From Collimonas sp. OK307 (GTDB taxonomy: Bacteria; Pseudomonadota; Gammaproteobacteria; Burkholderiales; Burkholderiaceae_D), in the NCBI RefSeq assembly GCF_900113705.1, contig NZ_FOQI01000003.1:1-64000 (forward strand): DNA of 64,000 nucleotides, given 5' to 3'. The stretch's first letter is position 1. Each line of letters opens with the position of its first letter. The notes under the pieces were generated by a model. The model was not told the DNA's origin. It saw only the letters and a list, made by a program, of their open reading frames with translations, and did not search any database. Shown in pieces: positions 1 through 8,441 of this stretch. The translations under genes were made by a program, and so were the position numbers.

Positions 1-290
1 CGCGCTAGTTCACGGCGTAGCTGAACTACTTCGCTTTCCTGTTCTTTCGGCAACCGGCCAGCGCCATTGAAACTGGCAGCCTGGCCACGTTCATCCAATG
101 CCTTGGCCCATTTATAGAGCTGATTTCGGCGAATCCCCAACTCCAGGGCTAGTTCAGTTGGACTCTTCTCGCCTTGTCGCATGCGCTCGACAGCCAGAAG
201 CTTGAAGGCCTTTGTAAACGTGGCGCGCTTTGGCTGTTCAGGGGCGACAGACTTAGTCGTTGGTAACGGGGAAGGTAGCTTTGCTTTCAT
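1..290 (-). CDS. IS3-family transposase OrfA (helix-turn-helix subunit), truncated by window edge
   Basis: The reading frame starts at ATG 290 and runs off the left edge, giving 96 residues. After a basic proline-rich start comes a Tnp_1-type helix-turn-helix with the motif SPTELALELGIRRNQLYKW (about residues 43-61), followed by the start of a coiled-coil (KEQESEVVQLRREL). This is the pattern of IS3/IS911-like OrfA proteins, which bind the element ends and, by frameshifting with OrfB, form the active transposase. OrfB would lie outside the window. The family call is good; the exact IS subgroup is not determined. The frame is too short to show any catalytic DDE residues, which belong to OrfB. 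Confidence 0.8.
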   Translation of the reverse strand, partial: MKAKLPSPLPTTKSVAPEQPKRATFTKAFKLLAVERMRQGEKSPTELALELGIRRNQLYKWAKALDERGQAASFNGAGRLPKEQESEVVQLRRELA

Positions 291-333
291 GGGATCCTCT
301 CGAGGACATATTGTCCCCTATTTGGGATGTCCA
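1..333 (-). mobile_element. End of an IS3-type insertion sequence (partial)
   Basis: This is the left fragment of the element carrying the orfA above. Read on the minus strand, the sequence TGGACATCCCAAATAGGGG begins at about position 333, roughly 40 bases before the orfA start. It begins with TG, as IS3-family ends usually do, so 333 is a reasonable guess for the IS boundary. The other end is outside the window, so neither the terminal inverted repeat nor the target duplication can be checked here. Confidence 0.5.
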
Positions 334-350
334 TCAAACCCGGGCTACCT

Positions 351-392
351 CAGAGTCAAGTTTCGCGATAGAGCCTGCGAAAGTTGACTCTG
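351..392. repeat. Inverted repeat (16-nt arms) between IS end and leuA
   Basis: Arms at 351-366 and 377-392 are complementary except for one mismatch, with a 10-nt loop. The structure lies directly downstream of the leuA stop, so it could act as a transcription stop or mRNA 3' stabiliser for leuA. No clear T-run follows on the minus strand. It may instead be part of the insertion sequence flank. Function is inferred only. Confidence 0.55.
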
Positions 393-406
393 ACCCTATT
401 TAACTA

Positions 407-1957
407 TTACAGCTGCGGGTTTAGCTTTTCGGACTTGGAATGCAATTTATTGAGGGCTGACAAATAGGCTTTGGCCGAAGCAACCACGATATCCAGATCG
501 GCGCCGACACCGTTGACTATGCGACCGGCTTTCGATAAACGCATCGTTACCTCACCCTGTGACTGCGTACCGGTAGTAATCGCATTCACCGAGAACAACA
601 ATAACTCCGCGCCACTGGCAACTTTCGTTTCAATCGCATTGACGATAGCATCCACCGGCCCATTACCCTCAGCCTCGCAAGTAGACTCCTTATCGTCTAT
701 CGAAAACACCACCTTGGCACTAGGCTTTTCGCCAGTCTCCGAATGCTGCGACAACGACACAAACCGATAGTGCTCCTTACCATGCGACTGCTGCTCATCA
801 GACACCAGCGCAATAATATCCTCATCGAAAATCTCCGACTTACGATCCGCCAACTCCTTGAACCGCGCAAAAGCAGCGTTAACTTCCGTCTCCGATTCCA
901 ACGCAATGCCAAGCTCCTCCAACCGCTGCTTGAACGCATTACGCCCAGACAATTTACCCAGCACGATCTTGTTGGCACTCCAGCCCACATCCTCAGCACG
1001 CATGATTTCATAGGTATCGCGCGCCTTCAGCACGCCATCCTGATGAATCCCCGAAGCATGCGCAAAGGCATTAGCGCCAACCACCGATTTATTCGGCTGC
1101 ACCGCAAAACCGGTAATCTGCGACACCAGCTTGGAAGCCGGCACGATCTGCGTAGTATCTATACCGATATCCAGATTAAAGTAATCGCGCCGGGTCCTGA
1201 CCGCCATGACGATCTCTTCCAACGCAGTATTACCAGCCCGTTCACCCAAACCGTTAATGGTGCATTCAACCTGGCGCGCACCGCCAATCATCACGCCCGC
1301 CAGTGAATTGGCCACCGCCATGCCCAGATCGTTATGGCAGTGAACCGACCAGATCGCCTTGTCCGAATTCGGAATCCGTTCACGCAGCGTCTTCAGCATT
1401 TGACCGTACAGTTCCGGCACACCGTAACCGACAGTGTCGGCGAAGTTGATAGTGGTAGCGCCTTCCGCAATCACCGCTTCCAGTACCCGGCACAGGAAAT
1501 CCATATCCGAGCGGCTACCATCTTCCGGGCTGAATTCAACATCATCAGTAAATTTGCGGGCAAAGCGCACCGCCTGCTTGGCCTGTTCGAACACCTGGTC
1601 CGGCGTCATGCGCAGCTTCTTTTCCATGTGCAGCGGCGAAGTCGCCAGGAAAGTATGGATACGCTTGCGCTCGGCCGGCTGCAGGGCTTCCGCAGCGCGC
1701 GCAATATCCTTGTCGTTGGCGCGTGACAAGGAACAGACAGTGGAATCCTTGATGATGCCGGCGATCGCCTTGATCGCCTCGAAATCGCCTGGGGAAGCCG
1801 CAGCAAACCCGGCTTCGATCACATCCACTTTCATCCGCTCCAGTTGCTTGGCGATACGGATTTTTTCATCCTTGGTCATCGAGGCGCCGGGCGATTGTTC
1901 GCCATCGCGCAAGGTGGTGTCGAATATGATCAGTTTTTCGGGCGAGTTGGCGGCCAT
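407..1957 (-). CDS. leuA: 2-isopropylmalate synthase
   Basis: LeuA condenses acetyl-CoA with 2-ketoisovalerate, the first committed step of leucine synthesis, in the cytoplasm. The 516-residue protein opens with the DRE-TIM/HMGL-like barrel motif [13 protein letters not shown], carries the metal-binding [13 protein letters not shown], and ends with a LeuA-type allosteric domain (about residues 390-515) where leucine feedback normally acts. The start was set at ATG 1957 (MAANSPEK) because AGGAGC lies just upstream; an in-frame ATG exists 11 codons earlier without a comparable site. It is the last gene of a minus-strand group containing ilvBHC, psd and pssA, a Burkholderiales arrangement, but the LysM gene and a terminator separate it from pssA, so it may have its own promoter. 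Confidence 0.96.
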   Translation of the reverse strand: MAANSPEKLIIFDTTLRDGEQSPGASMTKDEKIRIAKQLERMKVDVIEAGFAAASPGDFEAIKAIAGIIKDSTVCSLSRANDKDIARAAEALQPAERKRIHTFLATSPLHMEKKLRMTPDQVFEQAKQAVRFARKFTDDVEFSPEDGSRSDMDFLCRVLEAVIAEGATTINFADTVGYGVPELYGQMLKTLRERIPNSDKAIWSVHCHNDLGMAVANSLAGVMIGGARQVECTINGLGERAGNTALEEIVMAVRTRRDYFNLDIGIDTTQIVPASKLVSQITGFAVQPNKSVVGANAFAHASGIHQDGVLKARDTYEIMRAEDVGWSANKIVLGKLSGRNAFKQRLEELGIALESETEVNAAFARFKELADRKSEIFDEDIIALVSDEQQSHGKEHYRFVSLSQHSETGEKPSAKVVFSIDDKESTCEAEGNGPVDAIVNAIETKVASGAELLLFSVNAITTGTQSQGEVTMRLSKAGRIVNGVGADLDIVVASAKAYLSALNKLHSKSEKLNPQL

Positions 1958-2041
1958 GCTGTGCTCCTGATTGGTCTTGTAAACCATCAATTTTAAAGAC
2001 TTTGACAGATTCCGGTATAAAAATCACAAAATGCCGGTCGT

Positions 2042-2072
2042 AAAAAAAGCCGCCCGGGGCAAACCGGGCGGC
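2042..2072 (-). terminator. Rho-independent terminator after the LysM gene
   Basis: GCCGCCCGG (2049-2057) pairs perfectly with CCGGGCGGC (2064-2072) around a 6-nt loop. On the minus strand the stem is followed by a run of seven T (2042-2048). It lies 20 bases after the stop of the LysM gene and upstream of leuA, so leuA is probably transcribed separately. Confidence 0.9.
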
Positions 2073-2091
2073 TATGTTCAGTACCAGTCGA

Positions 2092-2571
2092 TCAGGCTAA
2101 CGGCGGAATGCGCAGCATCTGCCCCGGATAAATCAAGTCAACGCTCTTCAGCATCGGCTGGTTGGCTTCGAAAATTGACTGGTATTTATTAGGATCGCCA
2201 TAGTATTGTTTGGAAATCTTCGACAAATTATCGCCGCTGACCACGGTATACCACTGCGATTCGTCTGCAGCCTCGGCAACGGTGAGATCATCGTTTACGC
2301 CGGCGACGTCTTTGACGTTGCCGCAGCACAAAATGATTTTTTCCCGGGTTGCCTGGTCCGGCGCCTCGCCGCTGGCAGTAACCGTTGACGAAGCTGCATC
2401 AAAGGCAATCGTCAAGCCACTGGTGTCGATACCTTGCGTACCGACGTAGGTTTTAATCGCATCCGCCGCAGCATTTTGCAATTCTTCGACGTTAGGAGCA
2501 GCAGCAACTTCCGCTGGTTTATGTCCCAGGAGCTTTTCGCCAGCGTCCTTAAAAAAAGAAAGTAAACCCAT
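2092..2571 (-). CDS. BON/LysM domain protein, Kbp (YgaU)-like
   Basis: The protein has 159 residues. An N-terminal amphipathic segment is followed by a BON domain (about residues 30-95) and a C-terminal LysM domain (about 105-157, WYTVVSGDNLSKISKQYYGD ... YPGQMLRIP). This two-domain layout matches E. coli Kbp/YgaU, a cytoplasmic K+-binding protein. There is no signal peptide, which favours a cytoplasmic Kbp-like role over cell wall binding. TGGAG lies 10 bases before the ATG. It sits alone between pssA and leuA with its own terminator. An uncommon Cys-Cys pair occurs in the BON domain (IILCCGNVKD). The K+-binding role is inferred from the family; there is also a K+ channel gene 3 kb away. Confidence 0.88.
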   Translation of the reverse strand: MGLLSFFKDAGEKLLGHKPAEVAAAPNVEELQNAAADAIKTYVGTQGIDTSGLTIAFDAASSTVTASGEAPDQATREKIILCCGNVKDVAGVNDDLTVAEAADESQWYTVVSGDNLSKISKQYYGDPNKYQSIFEANQPMLKSVDLIYPGQMLRIPPLA

Positions 2572-2684
2572 TTTTTTCTCCAGTAATAGTTGAAAAAGGA
2601 TGATGCCACTTGCCTTGCTACCGTGCTGCTTGCAATTTGAGGTTTAACAACATTTAACCTTACTAATATTTCACAGGCATTACC

Positions 2685-3557
2685 TTAGTCCTTATCGTCG
2701 TGCTCGAGTTCCGTCTGCACGATACTCACCGGCGCGCCTTTGAACCAGCGCCAGAAATACACGCCGAAACCCGACAGGCCGTACAACACGAACAACCCGA
2801 ACAATACTTTCGACGGATCGCTGAAAATCGCCACCAGCGCCAGCACTACCAGGAATGCCGCAATGAACGGCATCGGCTTGCGCAGATTGATATCTTTAAA
2901 GCTGTAGAAAGGAACATTGGTGACCATGGTCAAACCGGCGTACAAGGTAATCGCCCATGCCGCCCAGCTTAAGGATGCGCCGCGAAAACCGAGATCGTCC
3001 ATCAGCCAGACAAAGCCGGCCACCAGGGCTGCTGCCGCCGGGCTCGGCAAACCTTGGAAATACCGCTTGTCGACCACCGCAATATTGGTATTGAAGCGCG
3101 CCAGGCGCAAAGCGCCGCCGGCGCAATACACAAAGGCCGCCAGCCAGCCCAATTTACCCATGCCGCGCAAAGACCACTCGTACACCACCAGCGCCGGTGC
3201 AGCGCCAAACGACACCATGTCTGATAAACTGTCGTACTGGGCGCCAAATTCGCTTTGGGTATTGGTCAGGCGTGCTACCCGGCCATCCAGGCTATCCAGC
3301 ACCATTGCCACGAAGATGGCAATCGAGGCTTGATCGAAACGCAGGTTCATCGCCATCACGATCGCGTAAAAGCCGCAGAACAGCGCTGCCGTGGTGAATG
3401 CATTCGGCAGCAGATAAATGCCGCGCCGGCGCCGGACTGGCGGGTGCGCATCGTCGTCATCGAGATACGCGTTGCGCTCGGCGTTCTTGTTCGGGCGCAG
3501 CGCCTTGGGGAACTGTCCGCCGTTACTCTTCGCTTTACGACGCTTGAATGTGGCCAT
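2685..3557 (-). CDS. pssA: CDP-diacylglycerol--serine O-phosphatidyltransferase
   Basis: PssA makes phosphatidylserine from CDP-diacylglycerol and L-serine at the inner membrane. The CDP-alcohol phosphatidyltransferase signature is visible as DGRVARLTNTQSEFGAQYDS followed by LSD, i.e. DG-x2-AR-x8-G-x3-D-x3-D, near residues 87-110. A basic N-terminal tail (KRRKAKSNGG, then PPVRRRRG) precedes about seven hydrophobic helices. This is the membrane-integral type II enzyme, not the E. coli peripheral PLD-like form. It follows psd by 49 bases on the same strand, so substrate supply and decarboxylation are genetically linked. Confidence 0.95.
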   Translation of the reverse strand: MATFKRRKAKSNGGQFPKALRPNKNAERNAYLDDDDAHPPVRRRRGIYLLPNAFTTAALFCGFYAIVMAMNLRFDQASIAIFVAMVLDSLDGRVARLTNTQSEFGAQYDSLSDMVSFGAAPALVVYEWSLRGMGKLGWLAAFVYCAGGALRLARFNTNIAVVDKRYFQGLPSPAAAALVAGFVWLMDDLGFRGASLSWAAWAITLYAGLTMVTNVPFYSFKDINLRKPMPFIAAFLVVLALVAIFSDPSKVLFGLFVLYGLSGFGVYFWRWFKGAPVSIVQTELEHDDKD

Positions 3558-3606
3558 GTAAGTTCCGTTTCAATCGACTCAAAATACTAACAACACTCAG
3601 CATTAC

Positions 3607-4251
3607 TTAAAATTCGGCCAGGATAGTCTCTGTGGCGGATACCTTGTCGCCTACTGCAACCTTAGGTGTCGCCGTCAGCGGCAGATACACGTCGACGCGT
3701 GAACCAAAGCGGATAAAGCCGTAGCGTTGACCACGCGCCAGCACATCAGCCACCTTGACGTAGCACAGGATGCGGCGCGCAATCAGGCCGGCTACCTGGA
3801 CGCAAGTCACGGTCTGGCCGTTGGCGGCAGTAATGACCAGGGCGTTGCGCTCATTCTCGATCGATGCCTTGTCCAGATCCGCATTGACGAATTTGCCGGG
3901 AAAATACTGTACTTTCTCAATCTTGCCGTCGACCGGCGCACGATTCGAGTGGACATTGAATACGTTCATGAAAACGCTGATCTTCAAGGCTTCACGATTG
4001 GCGTAGGGATCCATGGTTTTTTCAACCACCACGATGCGGCCATCGGCCGGCGACAGTACTGCAGCCGGATTTTGCGGGATCACACGGGCCGGATCGCGAA
4101 AGAATTGCAATACGAACAATGCAATAATCCAGAATGGCAGCGACCATGCAAAAGAGAAAAACGTGATCAGCAGCGCAACTGCAAAGGCGATGCCCAAAAA
4201 GGGCCAACCCTCGCGGGCAATAATAGGATGGGGATAGTTATTCAACTGCAC
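3607..4251 (-). CDS. psd: Phosphatidylserine decarboxylase proenzyme
   Basis: Psd converts phosphatidylserine to phosphatidylethanolamine. The 214-residue protein is the short Psd type common outside enterics: two hydrophobic N-terminal helices (about residues 15-45), then a soluble catalytic domain. The self-cleavage site that creates the pyruvoyl group is the Gly-Ser of [11 protein letters not shown] near the C terminus (about residues 181-191). An [16 protein letters not shown] motif is also typical. It precedes pssA in a probable two-gene operon. The start [16 protein letters not shown] matches the family length. Confidence 0.95.
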   Translation of the reverse strand: MQLNNYPHPIIAREGWPFLGIAFAVALLITFFSFAWSLPFWIIALFVLQFFRDPARVIPQNPAAVLSPADGRIVVVEKTMDPYANREALKISVFMNVFNVHSNRAPVDGKIEKVQYFPGKFVNADLDKASIENERNALVITAANGQTVTCVQVAGLIARRILCYVKVADVLARGQRYGFIRFGSRVDVYLPLTATPKVAVGDKVSATETILAEF

Positions 4252-4625
4252 TCCGGATTATCTTGGTAAATGATGGAAATTTGAAAGCGTGGCTATTCTA
4301 GTCGAGCGGGAAATAAATGTAACCTGCTGCTTTATTGCTTAGTCGCCGCTCACATGGCGCTTATTCGGGGCGCAAAGCCAGTTCTGCCAGTCGCCGGGTA
4401 AGTCGGTGATATGAGACCGCCTGCATGATATCAGTGGATCTGGATGTTCATCGAAAGAAACAGCGCCTTGGCATTGTATAAAAAGACCAAGCTTTTCGCT
4501 CGATTTTATTGATCTGGGTAAATATATTCAGATATATTCAGGGGTGTGTTTTCAATAAAATAACAAAATAGGAAGATATCACAAGAAGCTGAGGCGATCG
4601 CCTCAGCTGTCTCTTATTTCTACTG
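4252..4625. other. Intergenic region with a perfect 22-nt palindrome
   Basis: No credible gene is seen in these 374 bases. The region is AT-rich. A perfect palindrome, AGCTGAGGCGATCGCCTCAGCT, lies at 4587-4608, 18 bases after the stop of the small lipoprotein gene. It can fold into a 9-bp stem with a GATC loop and may stabilise or terminate the lipoprotein transcript, although no clear T-run follows on the minus strand. A short direct repeat of ATATATTCAG occurs at about 4521-4541. The psd promoter is expected here but I cannot point to convincing boxes. Confidence 0.5.
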
Positions 4626-4823
4626 TTATTTCTGCTGCTCTTCCTCTGCCGCTTTAGCCCTGTCCTGAGCTTGCTGCAGCTGCTGCTCTACCCCTTTTGC
4701 CTTTTCCAGTGCATCGGTCTGGGTTTTGAAAATTTGCGGCGGGGGCGCCGACGGCTTGCAGCCCGCCAGCACCAACATCAGCGCAGCACCCGCGATAAGG
4801 CTAAATACGGCGAGGCGGCTCAT
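4626..4823 (-). CDS. Small lipoprotein with a short coiled coil
   Basis: The protein has 65 residues: a signal peptide with lipobox LAGC (Cys at residue 22), a proline-rich spacer, then a charged Gln/Glu/Lys/Ala helix of about 30 residues likely to form a coiled coil (EKAKGVEQQLQQAQDRAKAA). It should be lipidated and anchored to a membrane facing the periplasm. Its ATG overlaps the stop of the SIMPL-domain gene in an ATGA arrangement, so the two are translationally coupled. I do not recognise a named family. By size it resembles Lpp-like or entericidin-like small lipoproteins, but no homology is claimed. Confidence 0.8.
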   Translation of the reverse strand: MSRLAVFSLIAGAALMLVLAGCKPSAPPPQIFKTQTDALEKAKGVEQQLQQAQDRAKAAEEEQQK

Positions 4824-5578
4824 TTGAAGCGGACTTTACCAACCACGCGCATGTTCAATGTGGTTTCGCCCGGCTCGAAACTAGGCTCCTCGACCTGAGC
4901 CGCGTCGCTCATCGACGCCGCCTTCATCATCATCGCTCTTGGCGCCGGCGCAGAATCCTGGGCATAGTTGCCGGAACCCTCGAAATCTACTGTGTCGATC
5001 ACGGCATCCGATACATTGCGACCCATTGCACGGGCGATAGAAGCAATCCGCTCGGTCAGGTTCTGGTAGGTGGCGGCGATTCGCTGGTCATCCAGTTTTT
5101 TGCTGGTGGCATCGCTCAAGCCGAAATACAAACCGTTGAGACCCAACACGCTTTGCACCGCAGCTACCGTTTTCGGCAAATTGTTCAGGTTAGTCGTGGT
5201 GGCGTCCAGATACTGGCCAACGCGCCAACCGGTTGGCTGGCGCGGCTTGTTGGCATTGCCGCGCGGCTGCGGCTGGTCTTCAGGATATACCGGATAGGTG
5301 TAATAACCGCGCGTTTGCAGGATCGCTTGCGGATCCTGGCGCTTCAGGATATCGGTGCCCTGCTTCATCTTCAGATTGACGCGGGAAGCTGCTGCCGCCT
5401 TGTCTTTATCCTGCTCTTCGACGTTGAAAGTGATCCTTACCTGGTCGTTGGCATGCTTGACTTCTCCATAGGCGGGAACTACCACCAGGGTACCGCTGGT
5501 CGGCACCGGCGCAGCATGGGCTGCAAACCCGGTTGCAGCCAACAATGATGACAACATCAGTTTGCGTGATCGCGACAT
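4820..5578 (-). CDS. Periplasmic SIMPL-domain (DUF541) protein
   Basis: The protein has 252 residues with an N-terminal signal peptide ending near AAHAAPVP (about residue 23). The body matches the SIMPL/DUF541 family: GEVKHANDQVRITFNVEEQDKDKAAA at the start of the domain, a middle LQTRGYYTYPVY segment, and a C-terminal beta region (GETTLNMRVVGKVRFK). Family members are periplasmic or outer-membrane-linked proteins of largely unknown function, some implicated in oxidative stress or kinase-associated signalling. A Met/Ala/Pro stretch (PAPRAMMMKAAS) near residues 212-225 is unusual. It is coupled to the downstream small lipoprotein. Confidence 0.82.
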   Translation of the reverse strand: MSRSRKLMLSSLLAATGFAAHAAPVPTSGTLVVVPAYGEVKHANDQVRITFNVEEQDKDKAAAASRVNLKMKQGTDILKRQDPQAILQTRGYYTYPVYPEDQPQPRGNANKPRQPTGWRVGQYLDATTTNLNNLPKTVAAVQSVLGLNGLYFGLSDATSKKLDDQRIAATYQNLTERIASIARAMGRNVSDAVIDTVDFEGSGNYAQDSAPAPRAMMMKAASMSDAAQVEEPSFEPGETTLNMRVVGKVRFK

Positions 5579-5745
5579 ATTCTTCTCCAGGAAAAAAATG
5601 GAGCGCTACCGGAAGTGCGCCCCAAAGATGATTAATTACAGAGCACCCTTCGATTAGTTTGTGTCAAATTAGTTCGACGACAATATTGCCTGTGGTCAGC
5701 ATCAAACGCAAGGTTACAAAAAAACCGGCCGGAATCCTCGCGATT

Positions 5746-6705
5746 CTATTTTTTTGGCGGGTCGCGATGCGTATTGCGCCCCATGCGCGCCTTGATTTCC
5801 GTCAGGTTGCCTGGTGTGGCCGCTGCAGAAGTGCCTGCTGCTGCCTCATCATACTGATACGGCGGCAACTGTTCGCCGCAGTGTTTGCAGAACAGCGAGT
5901 CCGCCTCATGTCCTTCGGTAAGGCAATTGGTGCAGGTACGGGTGGTGGGCGTGCCCTTCATCATGGTCATCGCCAGTTCGACGCCGACGATCCCGGTCGG
6001 CAAGGCGATGATGCCGTAGCCGAGCAGCATCGCACAGGAGGTGATCAGCTGGCCCATCGGCGTTTTCGGATGGATGTCGCCGTAGCCGGTGGTGGTGAGC
6101 GTCACTATCGACCAGTACATGCCGATCGGAATACTGGTGAAGCCGTTTTCCGGCCCTTCGATCACGTACATGATGGTGCCCAGGATCACGCTCATGATCA
6201 GCACCACGCCGAGGAACACCATGATCTTGTGGCGGCTGTTACGCAGCGCCTGCAACAAAACCTGCGACTCGTCGAAATAGCGCGGCAGCTTCATGACGCG
6301 GAATACACGCAACATGCGTAACAGACGCACGTCGATCAGGAAATGGAGTTCCGGCAGCAGGATCGCCAGGTAGGTCGGCAGGATCGATAACAGGTCGATG
6401 ATGCCGAACAGGCTGGTGGCGTAGCGCAAGGGCCGCTTGACGCACAACAGGCGCACCACATACTCGATAGTGAACAAGGCCGTGAACAGCCACTCAAGCG
6501 CATTCAATATGAGGAAATCGCGGGCACGCACGGTGCCGACGCTGTCGACAATCACGGTCGCCACGCTCAGCACGATGATGATCAGCAAGGCTGTATCGAA
6601 GCGGCGTCCTGCATCGGTGTCGGCTTCGAAAATAATCGTGTAAAGACGCTCCCGCCATCCTCGATCGGGCTTGCCGAATTTACTACCGATTGATTTAGTT
6701 GCCAT
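5746..6705 (-). CDS. Voltage-gated potassium channel (Kv-type) with C-terminal zinc ribbon
   Basis: The 319-residue protein has an S1-S6 membrane layout. The S4-like segment LLRMLRVFRVMKLPRY carries regularly spaced arginines, and the pore loop has the K+ selectivity filter TLTTTGYGDIHP (about residues 200-210). After S6 comes a CxxC...CxxC unit (CTNCLTEGHEADSLFCKHCG, about residues 256-276), a small zinc ribbon, then a low-complexity Ala/Thr tail. This should be an inner-membrane K+ channel. Bacterial Kv channels usually end soon after S6 or carry RCK/CNBD domains, so the ribbon is the unusual part. It lies downstream of the ilvC terminator on the same strand. Confidence 0.88.
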   Translation of the reverse strand: MATKSIGSKFGKPDRGWRERLYTIIFEADTDAGRRFDTALLIIIVLSVATVIVDSVGTVRARDFLILNALEWLFTALFTIEYVVRLLCVKRPLRYATSLFGIIDLLSILPTYLAILLPELHFLIDVRLLRMLRVFRVMKLPRYFDESQVLLQALRNSRHKIMVFLGVVLIMSVILGTIMYVIEGPENGFTSIPIGMYWSIVTLTTTGYGDIHPKTPMGQLITSCAMLLGYGIIALPTGIVGVELAMTMMKGTPTTRTCTNCLTEGHEADSLFCKHCGEQLPPYQYDEAAAGTSAAATPGNLTEIKARMGRNTHRDPPKK

Positions 6706-6804
6706 GTTGCCTAACGAATAAAGAAAGTCGCCATGATTGGCGATGTCACAATCTAAACAAAGTAGGGATGCAGGTCAATCGATAACGCGTGGGCATTTGA
6801 AATG

Positions 6805-6832
6805 AAAAAAGGACGGCAATGCCGTCCTTTTT
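6805..6832 (-). terminator. Bidirectional-looking terminator after ilvC
   Basis: GGACGGC (6811-6817) pairs with GCCGTCC (6821-6827) around AAT; flanking A and T runs extend the stem. On the minus strand it follows the ilvC stop by about 25 bases and ends in a T-run, so it closes the ilvBHC operon. Confidence 0.9.
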
Positions 6833-6855
6833 GATAGAAGATAATCGAAATCCGA

Positions 6856-7923
<1,068 letters not shown>

Positions 7924-7947
7924 TCAGCGCGCCGTCTTATTGTTTGC

Positions 7948-8439
7948 TTAGACTTTGAGAATGCGTTCGCCGCGACCGATGCCGGAACCGCCCGTACGGA
8001 CAGTTTCCAGAATCGCTGCACGATCGATCGAATCGATGAATGCGTCCAGCTTGCCCTTGTTGCCTGTCAGTTCCAGGGTATAGGACTTGTCGGTGACGTC
8101 GATGATGCGGCCACGGAAAATATCCGCGGTGCGTTTCATCTCTTCACGTTCCTTGCCGACCGCGCGCACCTTGATCAGCATCAGCTCGCGTTCGATATGC
8201 GCGCCTTCGGTCAGGTCGACCACTTTGACGACTTCAATCAGACGGTTCAGGTGCTTGGTGATCTGTTCGATCACGTCATCCGAACCGCTTGTCACGATGG
8301 TCATGCGTGACAAGGTCGCATCTTCGGTCGGTGCGACCGTCAATGTCTCGATATTGTAGCCACGGGCCGAAAACAGACCGACCACGCGCGACAAGGCGCC
8401 CGCTTCATTTTCCAGCAATACAGAAACGATATGTCGCAT
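7948..8439 (-). CDS. ilvH: Acetolactate synthase small (regulatory) subunit
   Basis: The 163-residue protein begins with an ACT domain (MRHIVSVLLENEAGALSRVVGLFSARGYN region, residues 1-80), the valine-binding feedback site, followed by the C-terminal ALS small-subunit domain. It activates the large subunit and gives feedback inhibition. The gene starts 2 bases after the ilvB stop, so translation is coupled. Length and motifs match IlvH/IlvN. Confidence 0.96.
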   Translation of the reverse strand: MRHIVSVLLENEAGALSRVVGLFSARGYNIETLTVAPTEDATLSRMTIVTSGSDDVIEQITKHLNRLIEVVKVVDLTEGAHIERELMLIKVRAVGKEREEMKRTADIFRGRIIDVTDKSYTLELTGNKGKLDAFIDSIDRAAILETVRTGGSGIGRGERILKV

Positions 8440-8441
8440 GA

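Noticed and set aside
4587-4608. GCGATCGC within the palindrome as a cyanobacterial HIP1 site
   Set aside because: It occurs once here and the genome is not cyanobacterial; the palindrome is better read as a hairpin.
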